NCBI RefSeq assembly: GCF_001263395.1
Contig: NZ_CP011786.1
Coordinates: forward strand, 1,426,001-1,490,000
Direction of reading: 5' to 3'
Origin: Bifidobacterium actinocoloniiforme DSM 22766
Lineage (GTDB): Bacteria; Actinomycetota; Actinomycetes; Actinomycetales; Bifidobacteriaceae
DNA length: 64,000 bases
Of this stretch, positions 9,098-18,038 are shown piece by piece. The notes under the pieces are model-generated. The model did no database searches. It was given only the letters and a program-made list of their open reading frames with translations, and was not told where the DNA came from. Positions within the stretch are counted from its first letter, which is position 1. Every line of letters begins with the position of its first letter. The position numbers and the translations under genes were made by a program.

Positions 9098-9128
9098 TGT
9101 GGATATATGTTGATAATTATGTGGATAA
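9098..9128 (+). promoter_or_regulatory. Pair of DnaA-box-like sites
   Basis: TGTGGATAT (9098) and the perfect box TGTGGATAA (9120), complement of TTATCCACA, are spaced 22 bp apart in the same orientation upstream of the SDR gene. This is about two helical turns. A role in DnaA-responsive transcription is an inference. Confidence 0.4.
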
Positions 9129-9279
9129 GTGGCACGTTCGACCACAGTTCTCATGAAGCTGACGCTGGTGGTAAGGGCGGGGTATCTTGTGGAATAAGGT
9201 AATACATAGGGCGATGAGTAGGTTGGACGGTTGGCTGGCCCGGGGTTGCGTCTGGCGGCTGCCACTGGAAGGAGACGGG

Positions 9280-10050
9280 ATGACGAACCAGAGTAAGGAT
9301 GTGAAGCGGGCGGTTGTGACCGGCGCTTCCAGCGGGATCGGGGCCGCTTCGGCCCGGGCCCTGGTGGCGGCTGGCTGGCAGGTCGTGGGCCTGGCCCGGC
9401 GAGAGGACCGTCTCAAGGAGCTGTCTGACGAGCTGGCCGGTGCTTTCTCCTACCGGGTGTGCGACGTGACCGATGAGGCCTCCACTCAGGCGGCTGTGGA
9501 GGGAATCCTCGGGGCGGGGCCGGTTAAAGCGCTGGTCAACTGCGCCGGCGGAGCGATTGGCAAGGACCCTGTGGCCGCTTCCAACCTTGATGACTGGCGG
9601 TCCATGTACGAGCTCAACGTGCTGGGCACTCTGCGGATTACCCAAAAGCTTTTGCCGGCGCTGAAGGAAGCTGAGGGCACGGTCCTGGTCATTTCCTCGA
9701 CCGCTGGCATCGAGCCTTATGAGGGCGGCGGTGGCTATTGCGCCGCCAAGGCGGCTGAGCGCGTCATGGCTCGAATCCTGCGCTTGGAGTTGATTGGACA
9801 GCCGGTTCGGGTGATAGACATCGCTCCGGGCATGGTTCACACCGACGAGTTCGCTGTCAAACGCTTCGGTGGAGACCAGGCCAAGGCCCAGGCCGTCTAC
9901 GCTGGCGTGCCTGACCCTCTGACAGCAGAAGACGTAGCTGGCTGCGTTCAGTGGGCTTTGGACCAGCCTGACACCGTGGATATCGACCAAATCGTGGTCC
10001 GCCCTCGGGCCGAGGGCTCCTACACCAAGGTTTACCGCCAGGGGTCTTAA
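9280..10050 (+). CDS. Classical SDR-family oxidoreductase
   Basis: This 256-residue cytosolic short-chain dehydrogenase has the cofactor motif TGASSGIG near residues 14-21, the NCAGG motif of the central strand, ISSTAG with the catalytic Ser, and the YCAAK catalytic Tyr/Lys pair. The segment after the active site (PVRVIDIAPGMVHTDEF) matches the YdfG / serine 3-dehydrogenase-like subgroup. The start is placed at 9280 because GGAAGGAG stands 7 bases ahead; the frame is open upstream to 9187 without another good site. The likely reaction is NADP-dependent oxidation or reduction of a small hydroxy compound, with the substrate unknown. A strong hairpin lies after the stop. Confidence 0.88.
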   Translation: MTNQSKDVKRAVVTGASSGIGAASARALVAAGWQVVGLARREDRLKELSDELAGAFSYRVCDVTDEASTQAAVEGILGAGPVKALVNCAGGAIGKDPVAASNLDDWRSMYELNVLGTLRITQKLLPALKEAEGTVLVISSTAGIEPYEGGGGYCAAKAAERVMARILRLELIGQPVRVIDIAPGMVHTDEFAVKRFGGDQAKAQAVYAGVPDPLTAEDVAGCVQWALDQPDTVDIDQIVVRPRAEGSYTKVYRQGS

Positions 10051-10096
10051 TCGGGCCGGGGTGATTCCTCGGCCGGCTGCGCGAGGGCTGAAAGCG

Positions 10097-10136
10097 AGCG
10101 GGGGCCGCGGGCCTTCCGCGGCCTGCGGCCCCCGCT
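10097..10136. terminator. GC-rich hairpin terminator
   Basis: A 12-bp perfect stem (AGCGGGGGCCGC with GCGGCCCCCGCT) sits between the convergent SDR and dps genes. There is no T run; it probably serves both directions. Confidence 0.75.
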
Positions 10137-10178
10137 AGAGAAAAGGGCGCTTACGCACTCAAGGTTTGCTGTATCGAA

Positions 10179-10658
10179 TCAGATCAGATGGCTGCGCATG
10201 AACCACTGGAAGTGCTCAAGCTCCTGCACGTGGTCCTGGACGATGTTCGAGGAAATCACATCCAGGTCGTCGAGCTGCTTGATGGCTTCGCGGTCAGCCT
10301 TGATGAACTCGCTGTAGTAGGCGTCCATGGCCTTCAGGTAGTCCAGGGCCTCCTGGCGGCCAGCGAGGTCCAGGCCCTTCCAGGTGCGGTTCTTAATGAT
10401 GTCGTCGGGACGTCCATCCGCTTGGCCGCCCAGAGTGGCGATGCGCTCGGCTGTCTCGTCGGCCATAGCCAGCACCGAGTCGACCTCCGGGTCCATCATT
10501 TCGTGGATGCCAATGAAGTTCTTCCCCTTCATGTTCCAGTGAGCGTGCTTGAGCAGCAGAGCGCATTCCTGCTCATTGCTCAGGCGGCTCTGCAAGATTG
10601 CAACGATTTTCTCGCAGGTGGCTGCGTCGAGCCCGGGAACGGTGAATTCCAATGCCAT
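10179..10658 (-). CDS. dps: Dps-family ferritin-like protein
   Basis: This 159-residue protein has the Dps fold: a four-helix bundle that assembles into a dodecamer, oxidises Fe(II) with peroxide, stores iron and in many species shields DNA. The ferroxidase signature is visible as HWNMKGKNFIGIHEMMD, followed by ADETAERIATLGG with the conserved Asp and Glu spacing. There is no long Lys-rich N-terminal tail, so direct DNA binding is uncertain. AAAGGAG precedes the ATG. A separate promoter lies about 95 bp upstream. With the nearby ahpC and ahpF-like genes it adds to peroxide resistance, although it is not in their operon. Confidence 0.93.
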   Translation of the reverse strand: MALEFTVPGLDAATCEKIVAILQSRLSNEQECALLLKHAHWNMKGKNFIGIHEMMDPEVDSVLAMADETAERIATLGGQADGRPDDIIKNRTWKGLDLAGRQEALDYLKAMDAYYSEFIKADREAIKQLDDLDVISSNIVQDHVQELEHFQWFMRSHLI

Positions 10659-10752
10659 GATTACTCCTTTGTCCGCTGTCTGCCGGATCGATTCCGGTCT
10701 GGCTTTTGCACCTGACAGCTAATCGGCCAAGGTTGGGCTCGGCCTTACTTCT

Positions 10753-10780
10753 AGAGTAGATGACCTGTGTAGGAAGTCAA
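10753..10780 (-). promoter_or_regulatory. Putative dps promoter
   Basis: On the minus strand TTGACT (-35) is separated by 16 bases from TACTCT (-10), about 95 bp before the dps start. The match to the vegetative sigma consensus is 5/6 and 4/6. Confidence 0.45.
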
Positions 10781-10868
10781 CCTCATGAGGCCTGCGACTT
10801 GTGTGATTCGCCAGACGATTCGGTGCGCGCTCAGCGCTCAGGATTCCGCTGGCCGCTGGCCGCTGCCT

Positions 10869-12290
10869 CTATCGGTCCTTGTCAGCCTTGCCGCTGGCGC
10901 CGCCCGCTTCGCTCGCGTTGCCTGCCTTACCGGCCGCTGATTCCGCCTGGTCGTCGTCAGGCGCCTCGCTCCCACCGTCTTTCTCGCCCTTTCCCTCTCC
11001 TTCGCGTTTGCGCACTTGGACGGTTTCGATCCGCCGGCCATCCATGCTGGCCACGATCATGTCGTAGCCGTCGTCGGAGCGCAGGACATCGCCTGGCTCA
11101 CCCAGCTTGCCGGTGTGGGCCTGGAAGTAGCCAGCCACCGTCTCGTAGGGTCCGTCCTCAAGCTCAATGCCGGTCAGGTCAGCGAAATCCTCGATTGTCA
11201 TGCCTCCTTCCACTGTGGCCACGCCGCCCACGAAAGCGGTGCGATTGGGCCTGGGACCGCCTTTCTCCTCCGGCAGGTCGTATTCGTCGCGGATGTCGCC
11301 CACCAGCTCCTCAGTCATATCCTCCAAAGTGACGATGCCGTCGGTGCCGCCGTATTCGTCGATGACCACGGCCAAATGGATGCCCCGCTTGCGTAGCTTC
11401 TCCAGGCTGGGCAGGAGCTTGGAGGTGCCAGGCAGGGAGATGCCAGGGCGGGTCACGTCGGCTACGGTCTTCGCCTGGGGGTCGCGCACGTCCAGCAGGT
11501 CGCGCACGTGGACGAAACCGAGCACGTCATCGAAGTCCCGGCCGGTCACCGGGTAGCGGGAATACGGCTCCTTGCGCACGAATGCGGCGGCCTCGCGCAG
11601 GCTCATGTCAGCGCTGATGAAGACCACGTCGGCCCGAGGACGCATTACTTCGGCCACGGAGGTCTCGGAGGCGTCGAACACGTCGCCTAGGATGATCCGC
11701 TCGTCCTTGCTGAGGTTCGTGTTGGACGAAACCAGGACGCGCAGCTCGTCGTCGGAGACCTCGGTGTCGGTCTGCTGTGGGTCGAAGCCCAAGAGGCGGA
11801 CCAGGCCGTTGGTGTTCTTGGCGATCAGCCAGATGAGCGGCTTGCAAACGGTGGAGAACACGTCGATGGCCGGCACCACGGCCCGCGCGATCTGTTCGCC
11901 GCGCTGCATGGCGATGCGCTTGGGCACCAGCTCGGAGATGACGATCGAGAAGTAAGAGATGATCAGGGTCAGCACAATTGTCGTCAGCGTCGAAGCCAGG
12001 CTGGCGGGCACCCCCCAGGAGCGCACCAGCGGAATCACCGAAGGCGCAATCGAAGAGGCGCCGAAGGAAGCCGAAAGGAAGCCGGAAAGGGTCACACCTA
12101 TCTGCACGGTGGACAGGAAGGTGTTGGGGTCACGGGCGATTTTCGCCACGCGCGCGCCCCGCGCATCCTCCTGCTCCATCTGATCCAGCTGCGAGCCGCG
12201 CAAAGAGACCAGCGCCAGTTCAGTGCCCGAAAAGATGGACCCAATCAGCAGAAAGACGAAAACCAACAGGATGTTCAGCCAGAGTGCCAT
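10869..12290 (-). CDS. CNNM/CorC-family membrane protein with CBS domains
   Basis: This 473-residue protein has the hemolysin C/CorC architecture. An N-terminal DUF21 (CNNM) membrane domain with three to four hydrophobic segments contains the conserved FSGTELALVSLR helix. A pair of CBS domains (about residues 200-320, including MRPRADVVFISADMSLREAAAFV and IDEYGGTDGIVTLEDM) follows, and then the CorC_HlyC domain (about 340-425). The family handles divalent cations, mainly magnesium export or sensing. The last 45 residues are a low-complexity tail of Gly, Glu, Lys, Ala and Asp with no known function. It is divergent from ahpC across about 270 bp. Confidence 0.88.
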   Translation of the reverse strand: MALWLNILLVFVFLLIGSIFSGTELALVSLRGSQLDQMEQEDARGARVAKIARDPNTFLSTVQIGVTLSGFLSASFGASSIAPSVIPLVRSWGVPASLASTLTTIVLTLIISYFSIVISELVPKRIAMQRGEQIARAVVPAIDVFSTVCKPLIWLIAKNTNGLVRLLGFDPQQTDTEVSDDELRVLVSSNTNLSKDERIILGDVFDASETSVAEVMRPRADVVFISADMSLREAAAFVRKEPYSRYPVTGRDFDDVLGFVHVRDLLDVRDPQAKTVADVTRPGISLPGTSKLLPSLEKLRKRGIHLAVVIDEYGGTDGIVTLEDMTEELVGDIRDEYDLPEEKGGPRPNRTAFVGGVATVEGGMTIEDFADLTGIELEDGPYETVAGYFQAHTGKLGEPGDVLRSDDGYDMIVASMDGRRIETVQVRKREGEGKGEKDGGSEAPDDDQAESAAGKAGNASEAGGASGKADKDR

Positions 12291-12564
12291 GCCTTCTAAT
12301 TTACGATGTCAGCGAGATAAGCGCCGTCCCAGGCTGCGGAGACCGGAGGAGGGCATGGTGGGGATTTGTGCGTAAGGCCACACTCTCGGATGCTCGGGGG
12401 TCTTATGTTGCGCGGAGGCGACGGGTAGCATGGGGAGCGCATGGCTCCGGGCGTTGGAGCGGGTAGCGCTGCTTGGCAGCGTTTCCGCGCGGCGGCCAGG
12501 CTTGTATGATGCAACATGCGCCGCAGTCGGTGCGCATGCCACTCCGCACGACGACAAAGAGGTA

Positions 12565-13131
12565 ATGATGACCCTACTGCAACATGAGCTGACCGAGTTC
12601 AAGACCCAGGCCTTCCAGGACAATAAATTCCATGAGGTGAGCAAGCAGGACCTGCTGGGACACTGGTCCCTCCTCTTCTTCTATCCGGCGGACTTTACGT
12701 TCGTCTGCCCCACCGAGCTGGAGGACCTGGCCACCCGCTATGGGGACTTCCAAAAGGTCGGTTGCGAGATTTACTCAGTTTCCTGCGACACTGAGTTCGT
12801 CCACAAGGCCTGGCACGAGGCCAATGAGAAGATCAACAAGATTCAGTTCCCGATGCTGGCCGATCCGACCGCCACGTTGGCGCGCGACCTGGACACTTAC
12901 AACGAGTCCGAGGGCAAGGCTGAGCGCGGCGACTTCATCCTGAGCCCCGAGGGCAAGGTCGTGGCCTACGAGGTCATCTCCTCCAACGTGGGCCGCAACG
13001 CCGACGAGATCCTGCGCCGTGTGCAGGCCTCCCAGTTCGTTTACGAGCATGGCGATCAGGTCTGCCCGGCCAAGTGGGAGCCAGGCGAGGAGACCATCGA
13101 GCCCAGTCTGGACCTGGTCGGCCAGCTCTGA
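12565..13131 (+). CDS. ahpC: Peroxiredoxin AhpC
   Basis: This is a typical two-Cys peroxiredoxin (about 187 residues) that reduces hydrogen peroxide and alkyl hydroperoxides in the cytosol. The peroxidatic Cys lies in FYPADFTFVCPTEL near residue 47 and the resolving Cys in DQVCPAKW near residue 166, which is the full AhpC arrangement. Two adjacent ATG codons (12565 and 12568) follow AAAGAGGT. Either can be the start; the second gives the 187-residue length usual for the family. TATGAT at 12505-12510 is a plausible -10 box. The next gene encodes its probable reductase, separated by a strong terminator, so the two may be transcribed separately or with partial read-through. Confidence 0.96.
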   Translation: MMTLLQHELTEFKTQAFQDNKFHEVSKQDLLGHWSLLFFYPADFTFVCPTELEDLATRYGDFQKVGCEIYSVSCDTEFVHKAWHEANEKINKIQFPMLADPTATLARDLDTYNESEGKAERGDFILSPEGKVVAYEVISSNVGRNADEILRRVQASQFVYEHGDQVCPAKWEPGEETIEPSLDLVGQL

Positions 13132-13170
13132 GCGCCGCCAGGTGGGGCCAGCTTCCAATGGCCCCGCCAT

Positions 13171-13212
13171 TGGGCCCCCGCCTCAAGGATTGTGGCGGGG
13201 GCCCAAGCTTTC
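13171..13212 (+). terminator. Terminator after ahpC
   Basis: A perfect 12-bp stem (TGGGCCCCCGCC with GGCGGGGGCCCA) with an 11-nt loop is followed by AAGCTTTCT. It lies 40 bp after ahpC and before the ahpF-like gene. Confidence 0.8.
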
Positions 13213-13384
13213 TCCCGGACGGTAAGCGGCTGGCCCAGTGAACGTTTCGCCTGCCGTCCATCCAGGAGTTGGGCCAGTTTGAAAGACGCGGCCTGTAGGC
13301 CCTGTGCCTGAGCACACAAGATCAATGCAACCACTATGCGACAAGACGCATGAGGAAGCACTACGTGGAGGGAACGGTATTTCC

Positions 13385-15121
13385 GTGAACCAAGAGGATT
13401 TGTACGATGCGGTGATCATTGGCGGGGGTCCTGCGGGGCTGGCGGCTGGGCTCTACCTGGCCCGCGCTCGCTACCGGACGCTGATTTTGGAGAAAGGCGA
13501 TTTCGGTGGGCAGATCACCATTACCGCTGAGGTGGTCAACTATCCAGGCGTGGCTAACACGGATGGCCGCCAGCTGACCGAGACCATGCGCCAGCAGGCT
13601 CAGCGTTTCGGGGCAGAGTTCATGAGCGCCGAAGCCACCGGCCTGGATGTGGATGGCGATGTGAAGACCGTGCACACCACGAGAGGGGACATTAAGACTT
13701 TCGGCATCCTGATCGCCACCGGAGCCACCCCGCGCAAGCTTGGCTTCGCTGGCGAGGAGGAGTACGCCGGCAGGGGCGTGGCCTACTGCGCCACCTGCGA
13801 CGGCGAATTCTTCTCCGGGCGTGAGGTGCTGGTGGTAGGCGGCGGGTTCGCGGCCGCCGAGGAGTCTGTCTTCCTGACCAAGTACGCCTCCAAGGTCACG
13901 CTCCTGGTGCGGGAGCCGGACTTCACCTGCGACGCGGCTGTGGCCGCGGACGCCAAGGCCAATCCCGGCATCGAGATTCGCTACAATACCGAACTTCTTG
14001 GCGTCTCCGCAGGCAAGGGCGGTTTGGTGGAAGCCAGGATTAAGGACAATAAGACCGGGCAGGAGTCCACTTGGACGGCCGCTGACGGCGGATCCTTCGG
14101 CGTGTTCGTCTTCGCGGGCTATGTGCCGCAGACCAGCCTGGTCCGAGGCGTGGTCGAGCTGGACCAACGCGACTACATCGTCACCCACGGCAACCTTGAG
14201 ACCTCGGTGCCTGGCGTCTACGCGGCCGGCGACTTGCGCGAAAAGAACTTGCGCCAGGTGATTACCGCCACCGCCGACGGTGCTGTGGCCGCCGTGGAGA
14301 TGGAGCGTTACGCCTCCGAGATGTCGGAAAAGACCGGTCTGCTGCCACCGCGCCCGAACGATTCCCCCTACGAGAAGGAAGAGGCGGCCGCCGCCAGAAG
14401 CGCTTCCGAAGAAGGCACCTCGCCGGCGCCAGCCGCATCCGGCAAGGTCAGTGAGGGCAAGGCATCCGGCTTCTTTAACGACGCGATTCGTCAGCAACTG
14501 GCGGTGGTTTTCGGCAAGATGGGCCAGCCGCTCACACTGGAGCTGACCTTGGATTCGACGGATTTGTCCAAGGAGCTGGAGGGCTTCATCGGCGAGCTGG
14601 TGGCCTTATCGAGCGGCAAGCTGGACAGCCGTGTGGCTGAGCGCTCCGATGCCTCTTACGACCCTGCGGCCGACATGCCCCTGGCTCGGCCCTACGTGGA
14701 GATTTGCCGGCGGAGCGCTACGGGCGACCCGGTTCACAGCGGTTTAGGCTTCCACGGGGTCCCCTCCGGCCATGAGTTCAACTCCTTCGTGCTGGCCCTC
14801 TACAATGTGGCGGGCCCCGGCCAGTCCTTGGACGCGGACACCCAGGCGCGCATCGAGGCCATCAGCGCCCCTATCGACGTGATGCTCCTGGTCTCCCTGA
14901 CCTGCACGATGTGCCCCACGACCGTGCTCTCTTCCCAGCGTATAGCCTCCGACAACCCGAAGGTGCGCGCCCAGGCCTACGACGTGGCCCGCTTCCCCGA
15001 GCTCAAGGACCAGTACGGTGTGATGAGCGTGCCCTGCATTGTGGTCAACAATGGCGGTGAGCAGATCGTTGAATTCGGCAAGAAATCCGTCCCTGAGATG
15101 CTCGATTTGATCGGCGCCTGA
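13385..15121 (+). CDS. ahpF: AhpF-like peroxiredoxin reductase, domain order swapped
   Basis: This protein passes electrons from NAD(P)H through FAD and a disulfide relay to AhpC. Residues about 1-325 are a thioredoxin reductase module: FAD motif IIGGGPAGLAAGLYLARA, redox pair CATC near residue 135, and a second glycine-rich motif VVGGGFAAAEE. A Glu/Ala/Ser-rich linker (about 330-365) follows. The C-terminal 210 residues match the tandem thioredoxin-fold domain that stands at the N-terminus of classical AhpF, including PSGHEFNSFVLALYN and the CxxC of SLTCTMCPT near residue 507. The order is therefore reversed relative to E. coli AhpF. The GTG at 13385 is chosen because the Rossmann domain begins nine residues later; the frame is open to 13304. 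Confidence 0.9.
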   Translation: MNQEDLYDAVIIGGGPAGLAAGLYLARARYRTLILEKGDFGGQITITAEVVNYPGVANTDGRQLTETMRQQAQRFGAEFMSAEATGLDVDGDVKTVHTTRGDIKTFGILIATGATPRKLGFAGEEEYAGRGVAYCATCDGEFFSGREVLVVGGGFAAAEESVFLTKYASKVTLLVREPDFTCDAAVAADAKANPGIEIRYNTELLGVSAGKGGLVEARIKDNKTGQESTWTAADGGSFGVFVFAGYVPQTSLVRGVVELDQRDYIVTHGNLETSVPGVYAAGDLREKNLRQVITATADGAVAAVEMERYASEMSEKTGLLPPRPNDSPYEKEEAAAARSASEEGTSPAPAASGKVSEGKASGFFNDAIRQQLAVVFGKMGQPLTLELTLDSTDLSKELEGFIGELVALSSGKLDSRVAERSDASYDPAADMPLARPYVEICRRSATGDPVHSGLGFHGVPSGHEFNSFVLALYNVAGPGQSLDADTQARIEAISAPIDVMLLVSLTCTMCPTTVLSSQRIASDNPKVRAQAYDVARFPELKDQYGVMSVPCIVVNNGGEQIVEFGKKSVPEMLDLIGA

Positions 15122-15238
15122 ACGCGCTCCTCTCGCGCGGTACCGATGATTAGCCGTGCGGCCGAACTTGGTCCTGTTTGACGTCATGCTGCCGGGGATG
15201 GGCGGTTCAACGGTGTCCTCACCGTCCTCCCTGGCGGT

Positions 15239-16255
15239 TCAGCAGCCGCAGGATTGACGGATGACCAGCTCGGCGTCGACCAGTTGCACGTCGGGGGTGG
15301 AGTCCGGATACAAGGCCGCCCGCATGGCGCGTTCCGCGATGCCGCGCGTGTTCTGCTGCATGGTTGTCAGCTGCGGCCAGGTGTAGAGCGAGTCCACGGT
15401 TCCGTCAAAGGATACGATCGCCACGTCTTGCGGTATGCGCAGCCCGCGTTCGTGCAGGGCCCGCAGCGCGCCCATGGCCTCCAGGTCCGAGGCGGCGAAA
15501 ATCGCGGTGGGTGGTTCCGGCTCGTCCAGGAGCGCGAGTGTGGCCTGGTAGCCGCCTTCACGCGAATAGAAGGACTGCATGACGGTGCCAGCGCGCAGGT
15601 TGGCGTCCAGGTGCGCCTCATACCAGCCTTGGATGCGCATGTCGGTGGAGTCCTTGGGCGAGCCGCCGAAGAGCATGTCAATACGCCGGTGGCCATGCTC
15701 AATCAGGTGGCCGACAGCCTGGTAGGCGGAATCGTAGAAATTGGTGGATACGCATTTGGCCCCCGGGACCGGTCTGGGCTGGTCCATGAACACGAACCGC
15801 GACTGGTTCAGGTGCGCGCCGGTGAGTTGGGAGTAATCGCGGGTGGATGACATGAAAATCGCGTCCATGTTGCGTTCCACCAGCTTGCCGATGGCGTTGT
15901 CCTCCATGCCGGTGTCGCTGCGCACGTTCATGTACACCAGCGAGTATCCTCGCGCCATGGCGGCGGTCTGCAGCTCATCGTAGACGCCGGCACTGTAGGG
16001 GTTGGAGGAGTCCGGCACCACCACGCCCATCATTTTTGAGAAGCCGGTCCGTAGCGCCCGCGCCGTTGTGTTGGGGTGGTAGTTGAGCATCTGGGCGGCC
16101 TTGCGCACCTTCTCGGCTGTCTCCGGCGCCACGTGCCTGGGGCCGTTGTTGAATACATAGCTGACCACGGCGGTCGAAACCTCGGCGAGGCGAGCCACAT
16201 CCGTCCTGGTGGCCCGCTTGGGCCGCGGCTGCCTGGCTCCTGTTTGCGCTGTCAT
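15239..16255 (-). CDS. LacI-family sugar-responsive repressor
   Basis: This 338-residue regulator has an N-terminal LacI helix-turn-helix ([24 protein letters not shown], about residues 15-38) with the hinge [13 protein letters not shown] periplasmic-binding-protein-like effector domain follows ([19 protein letters not shown] to the end). It ends in Cys-Gly-Cys. The start at 16255 follows GGAGGCGAAGG; an upstream ATG at 16312 is less likely because it precedes the usual N-terminus. It is divergent from the alpha-galactoside importer. Matching palindromes upstream of both transcription units suggest that it represses the importer operon and itself until an alpha-galactoside or related sugar binds. 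Confidence 0.92.
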   Translation of the reverse strand: MTAQTGARQPRPKRATRTDVARLAEVSTAVVSYVFNNGPRHVAPETAEKVRKAAQMLNYHPNTTARALRTGFSKMMGVVVPDSSNPYSAGVYDELQTAAMARGYSLVYMNVRSDTGMEDNAIGKLVERNMDAIFMSSTRDYSQLTGAHLNQSRFVFMDQPRPVPGAKCVSTNFYDSAYQAVGHLIEHGHRRIDMLFGGSPKDSTDMRIQGWYEAHLDANLRAGTVMQSFYSREGGYQATLALLDEPEPPTAIFAASDLEAMGALRALHERGLRIPQDVAIVSFDGTVDSLYTWPQLTTMQQNTRGIAERAMRAALYPDSTPDVQLVDAELVIRQSCGC

Positions 16256-16329
16256 GGCCTTCGCCTCCGTCGTCCGCCGCCTGCGGTGAACCCGCCCCAG
16301 CAATATCTCCATGCTACCCGAATACTATA

Positions 16330-16345
16330 GTCTACACGAGTAGAC
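16330..16345. promoter_or_regulatory. Probable LacI-family operator O1
   Basis: GTCTACACGAGTAGAC is a 16-bp palindrome with one mismatch and a central CG, typical of LacI-family operators. It lies 75 bp upstream of the regulator start and overlaps TATAGT, a possible -10 box of the regulator. It shares TCTACACG-GTA-AC with the second site. Confidence 0.7.
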
Positions 16346-16508
16346 AATAGTCACGCGACACCGCGCTTTGCGGGAAAGACTGATCTCTGAGTAAGCATGA
16401 ACATGCAGACAAATCCCGGAAAATAGCGGTGCAAGAAGTTCATATTGAGTGTGTCATTGATGTTTTTTCCCTATAAACCGTATGAATCTTGGCATCCAAG
16501 ACCGTACT

Positions 16509-16536
16509 TTGACAGACGAATCTACACGTGTATACT
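16509..16536 (+). promoter_or_regulatory. Importer promoter with embedded operator O2
   Basis: TTGACA (16509-16514), a 16-base spacer and TATACT (16531-16536) form a near-consensus promoter about 85 bp before the binding-protein gene. The palindrome ATCTACACGTGTATAC (16520-16535) fills the spacer and the -10 box, so a bound repressor would block RNA polymerase directly. Confidence 0.75.
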
Positions 16537-16620
16537 ATATGTACCGCTACGGAGCAGCCGTGGGGGAGATAAGGCTCTGGCTGCGTCGCGGCGAGAGACA
16601 TCCCTACGAAGGAGTGGTAG

Positions 16621-17880
16621 ATGAACAAGTTGAAGTATGTCGCAGCCGCTGTATGCTGCACGCTCGCAGTGGGTTCGCTGGCCGCCTGTGGGTCCTCGTC
16701 CTCTGGCGGGAAGCAGACGGTCGAATTCATGACCATGCAGTCCACCGGCACGCCCCAGCTCAAGGCCTTGGAGAGTATCACCAAGAAATTCGAGGCCAAG
16801 AACCCTGACATTCACATCAAGTTGAACCCGGGCACCAACACCAACGAGAACGACATCAAGGTGCGCCTCGCTGGCCATAACCCGCCCGACATCTGGAACA
16901 CCCACGGCTGGTCGCGCGATCGCTACGCCAATTTCCTTGAGCCGTTGCAGGATCGCCCTTGGGCCAAGAGGATGAAGCCAATCGGCAACGACGTCTACAA
17001 GACCAAAGACGGCAAGTTCTACGCCCTGCCAGCTGACATCCAGGTGTCTGGCATCATGTATAACGAGACTGTCCTGTCCAAGGCGGGCATCGACCCCAAG
17101 TCCATCAATTCTTGGGATGCCTTCAAGCAGGCTTGCGACAAGCTCAAGAGCGAGGGCGTGACCCCGATTATCTCCAGCCCCAAGGATCCGGGCCCGGATG
17201 GCGATCTGGCCGACTACGTGCTGCCGGGTCTGTACAAGAGCGACGAGCTGGCCTCGCTGAAGTCAGGCAAGTTCGACACCAAGATTTACCAGGGCTACAC
17301 CAGCATGATCAGCCAGTGGTCAAAGGCCGGCTACTTCAACGAGGACTACACTTCCGCCACGGTGGATGACGTCGCCCGGCTCATGGCCCAGGACAAGGCG
17401 GGATTCTACTTCCGCTCCAATGGCAACGCCCAGCTGATCACCTCCTACAACCCCAACGTCAAGCTCGGTATGATGCCGCTGCCGTCCAATGTGGGCGAGC
17501 CTTACTTCTCGACTGGCGAGGACACCCTGACCTTCGGCGTTTCCAAGACCAGCAAGGTCAAGGATGCGGCGCTCAAGTACATCGACTTCATGGCTGAGCC
17601 AGAGAACCTGCAGGAGCTGGTCGATGTGTCGATGAACGACTCCGCTTTGACCGGCGTGAAGTCGGCCCTGGGCCAGTTCCAAACCACCTATGACTACTGG
17701 GTCAAGGACAAGAAGACCAAGACCGTGCCCTTCTTCGACCGGGCTTACCTGCCCAACGGCATGTACAACACCCTGTACAAGTCCACCGATGGTCTGATCA
17801 CCGGCCAGCTGACGCCTGAAAGCGCAGCCGACCAGGTCAAGAGCTCCTTCGACAGCCTCTACGGCCAGAAGTCCTCTTGA
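16621..17880 (+). CDS. Sugar ABC importer, substrate-binding lipoprotein
   Basis: This 419-residue extracytoplasmic solute-binding protein is of family 1. A signal peptide with the lipobox LAAC (Cys near residue 23) anchors it to the outer face of the membrane after lipid modification. The mature part has the usual features of sugar-binding proteins (GTNTNENDIKVRLAGHNPPDIW; ALPADIQVSGIMYNE). GAAGGAG precedes the ATG. It is the first gene of an operon with two permeases and a GH36 alpha-galactosidase, so the ligand is probably raffinose-family or other alpha-galactosides. No ATPase gene is present; such importers often share a common MsiK-type ATPase encoded elsewhere. Confidence 0.94.
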   Translation: MNKLKYVAAAVCCTLAVGSLAACGSSSSGGKQTVEFMTMQSTGTPQLKALESITKKFEAKNPDIHIKLNPGTNTNENDIKVRLAGHNPPDIWNTHGWSRDRYANFLEPLQDRPWAKRMKPIGNDVYKTKDGKFYALPADIQVSGIMYNETVLSKAGIDPKSINSWDAFKQACDKLKSEGVTPIISSPKDPGPDGDLADYVLPGLYKSDELASLKSGKFDTKIYQGYTSMISQWSKAGYFNEDYTSATVDDVARLMAQDKAGFYFRSNGNAQLITSYNPNVKLGMMPLPSNVGEPYFSTGEDTLTFGVSKTSKVKDAALKYIDFMAEPENLQELVDVSMNDSALTGVKSALGQFQTTYDYWVKDKKTKTVPFFDRAYLPNGMYNTLYKSTDGLITGQLTPESAADQVKSSFDSLYGQKSS

Positions 17881-17907
17881 GAAGAGCGGGTTAAGCGTAG
17901 CTGAATC

Positions 17908-17950
17908 GGGCGCCGTCCTGCCGCCGACGCGGGTCGTCGGGGCGGCGCCC
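17908..17950 (+). terminator. Intra-operon hairpin
   Basis: Outer arms GGGCGCCG and CGGCGCCC and inner arms CCGACG and CGTCGG form a strong two-part hairpin 27 bp after the binding-protein gene, without a T tract. Such structures often allow partial read-through and leave more binding-protein mRNA than permease mRNA. Confidence 0.65.
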
Positions 17951-18038
17951 ACTCCCCGGGTTGTGCCCGCCGCCGGAAGGCCGGGCCGTCTCGTGCGGAA
18001 AAGTAAGAATTTTCAGGCAATATAGATGGGAGCCAGCG

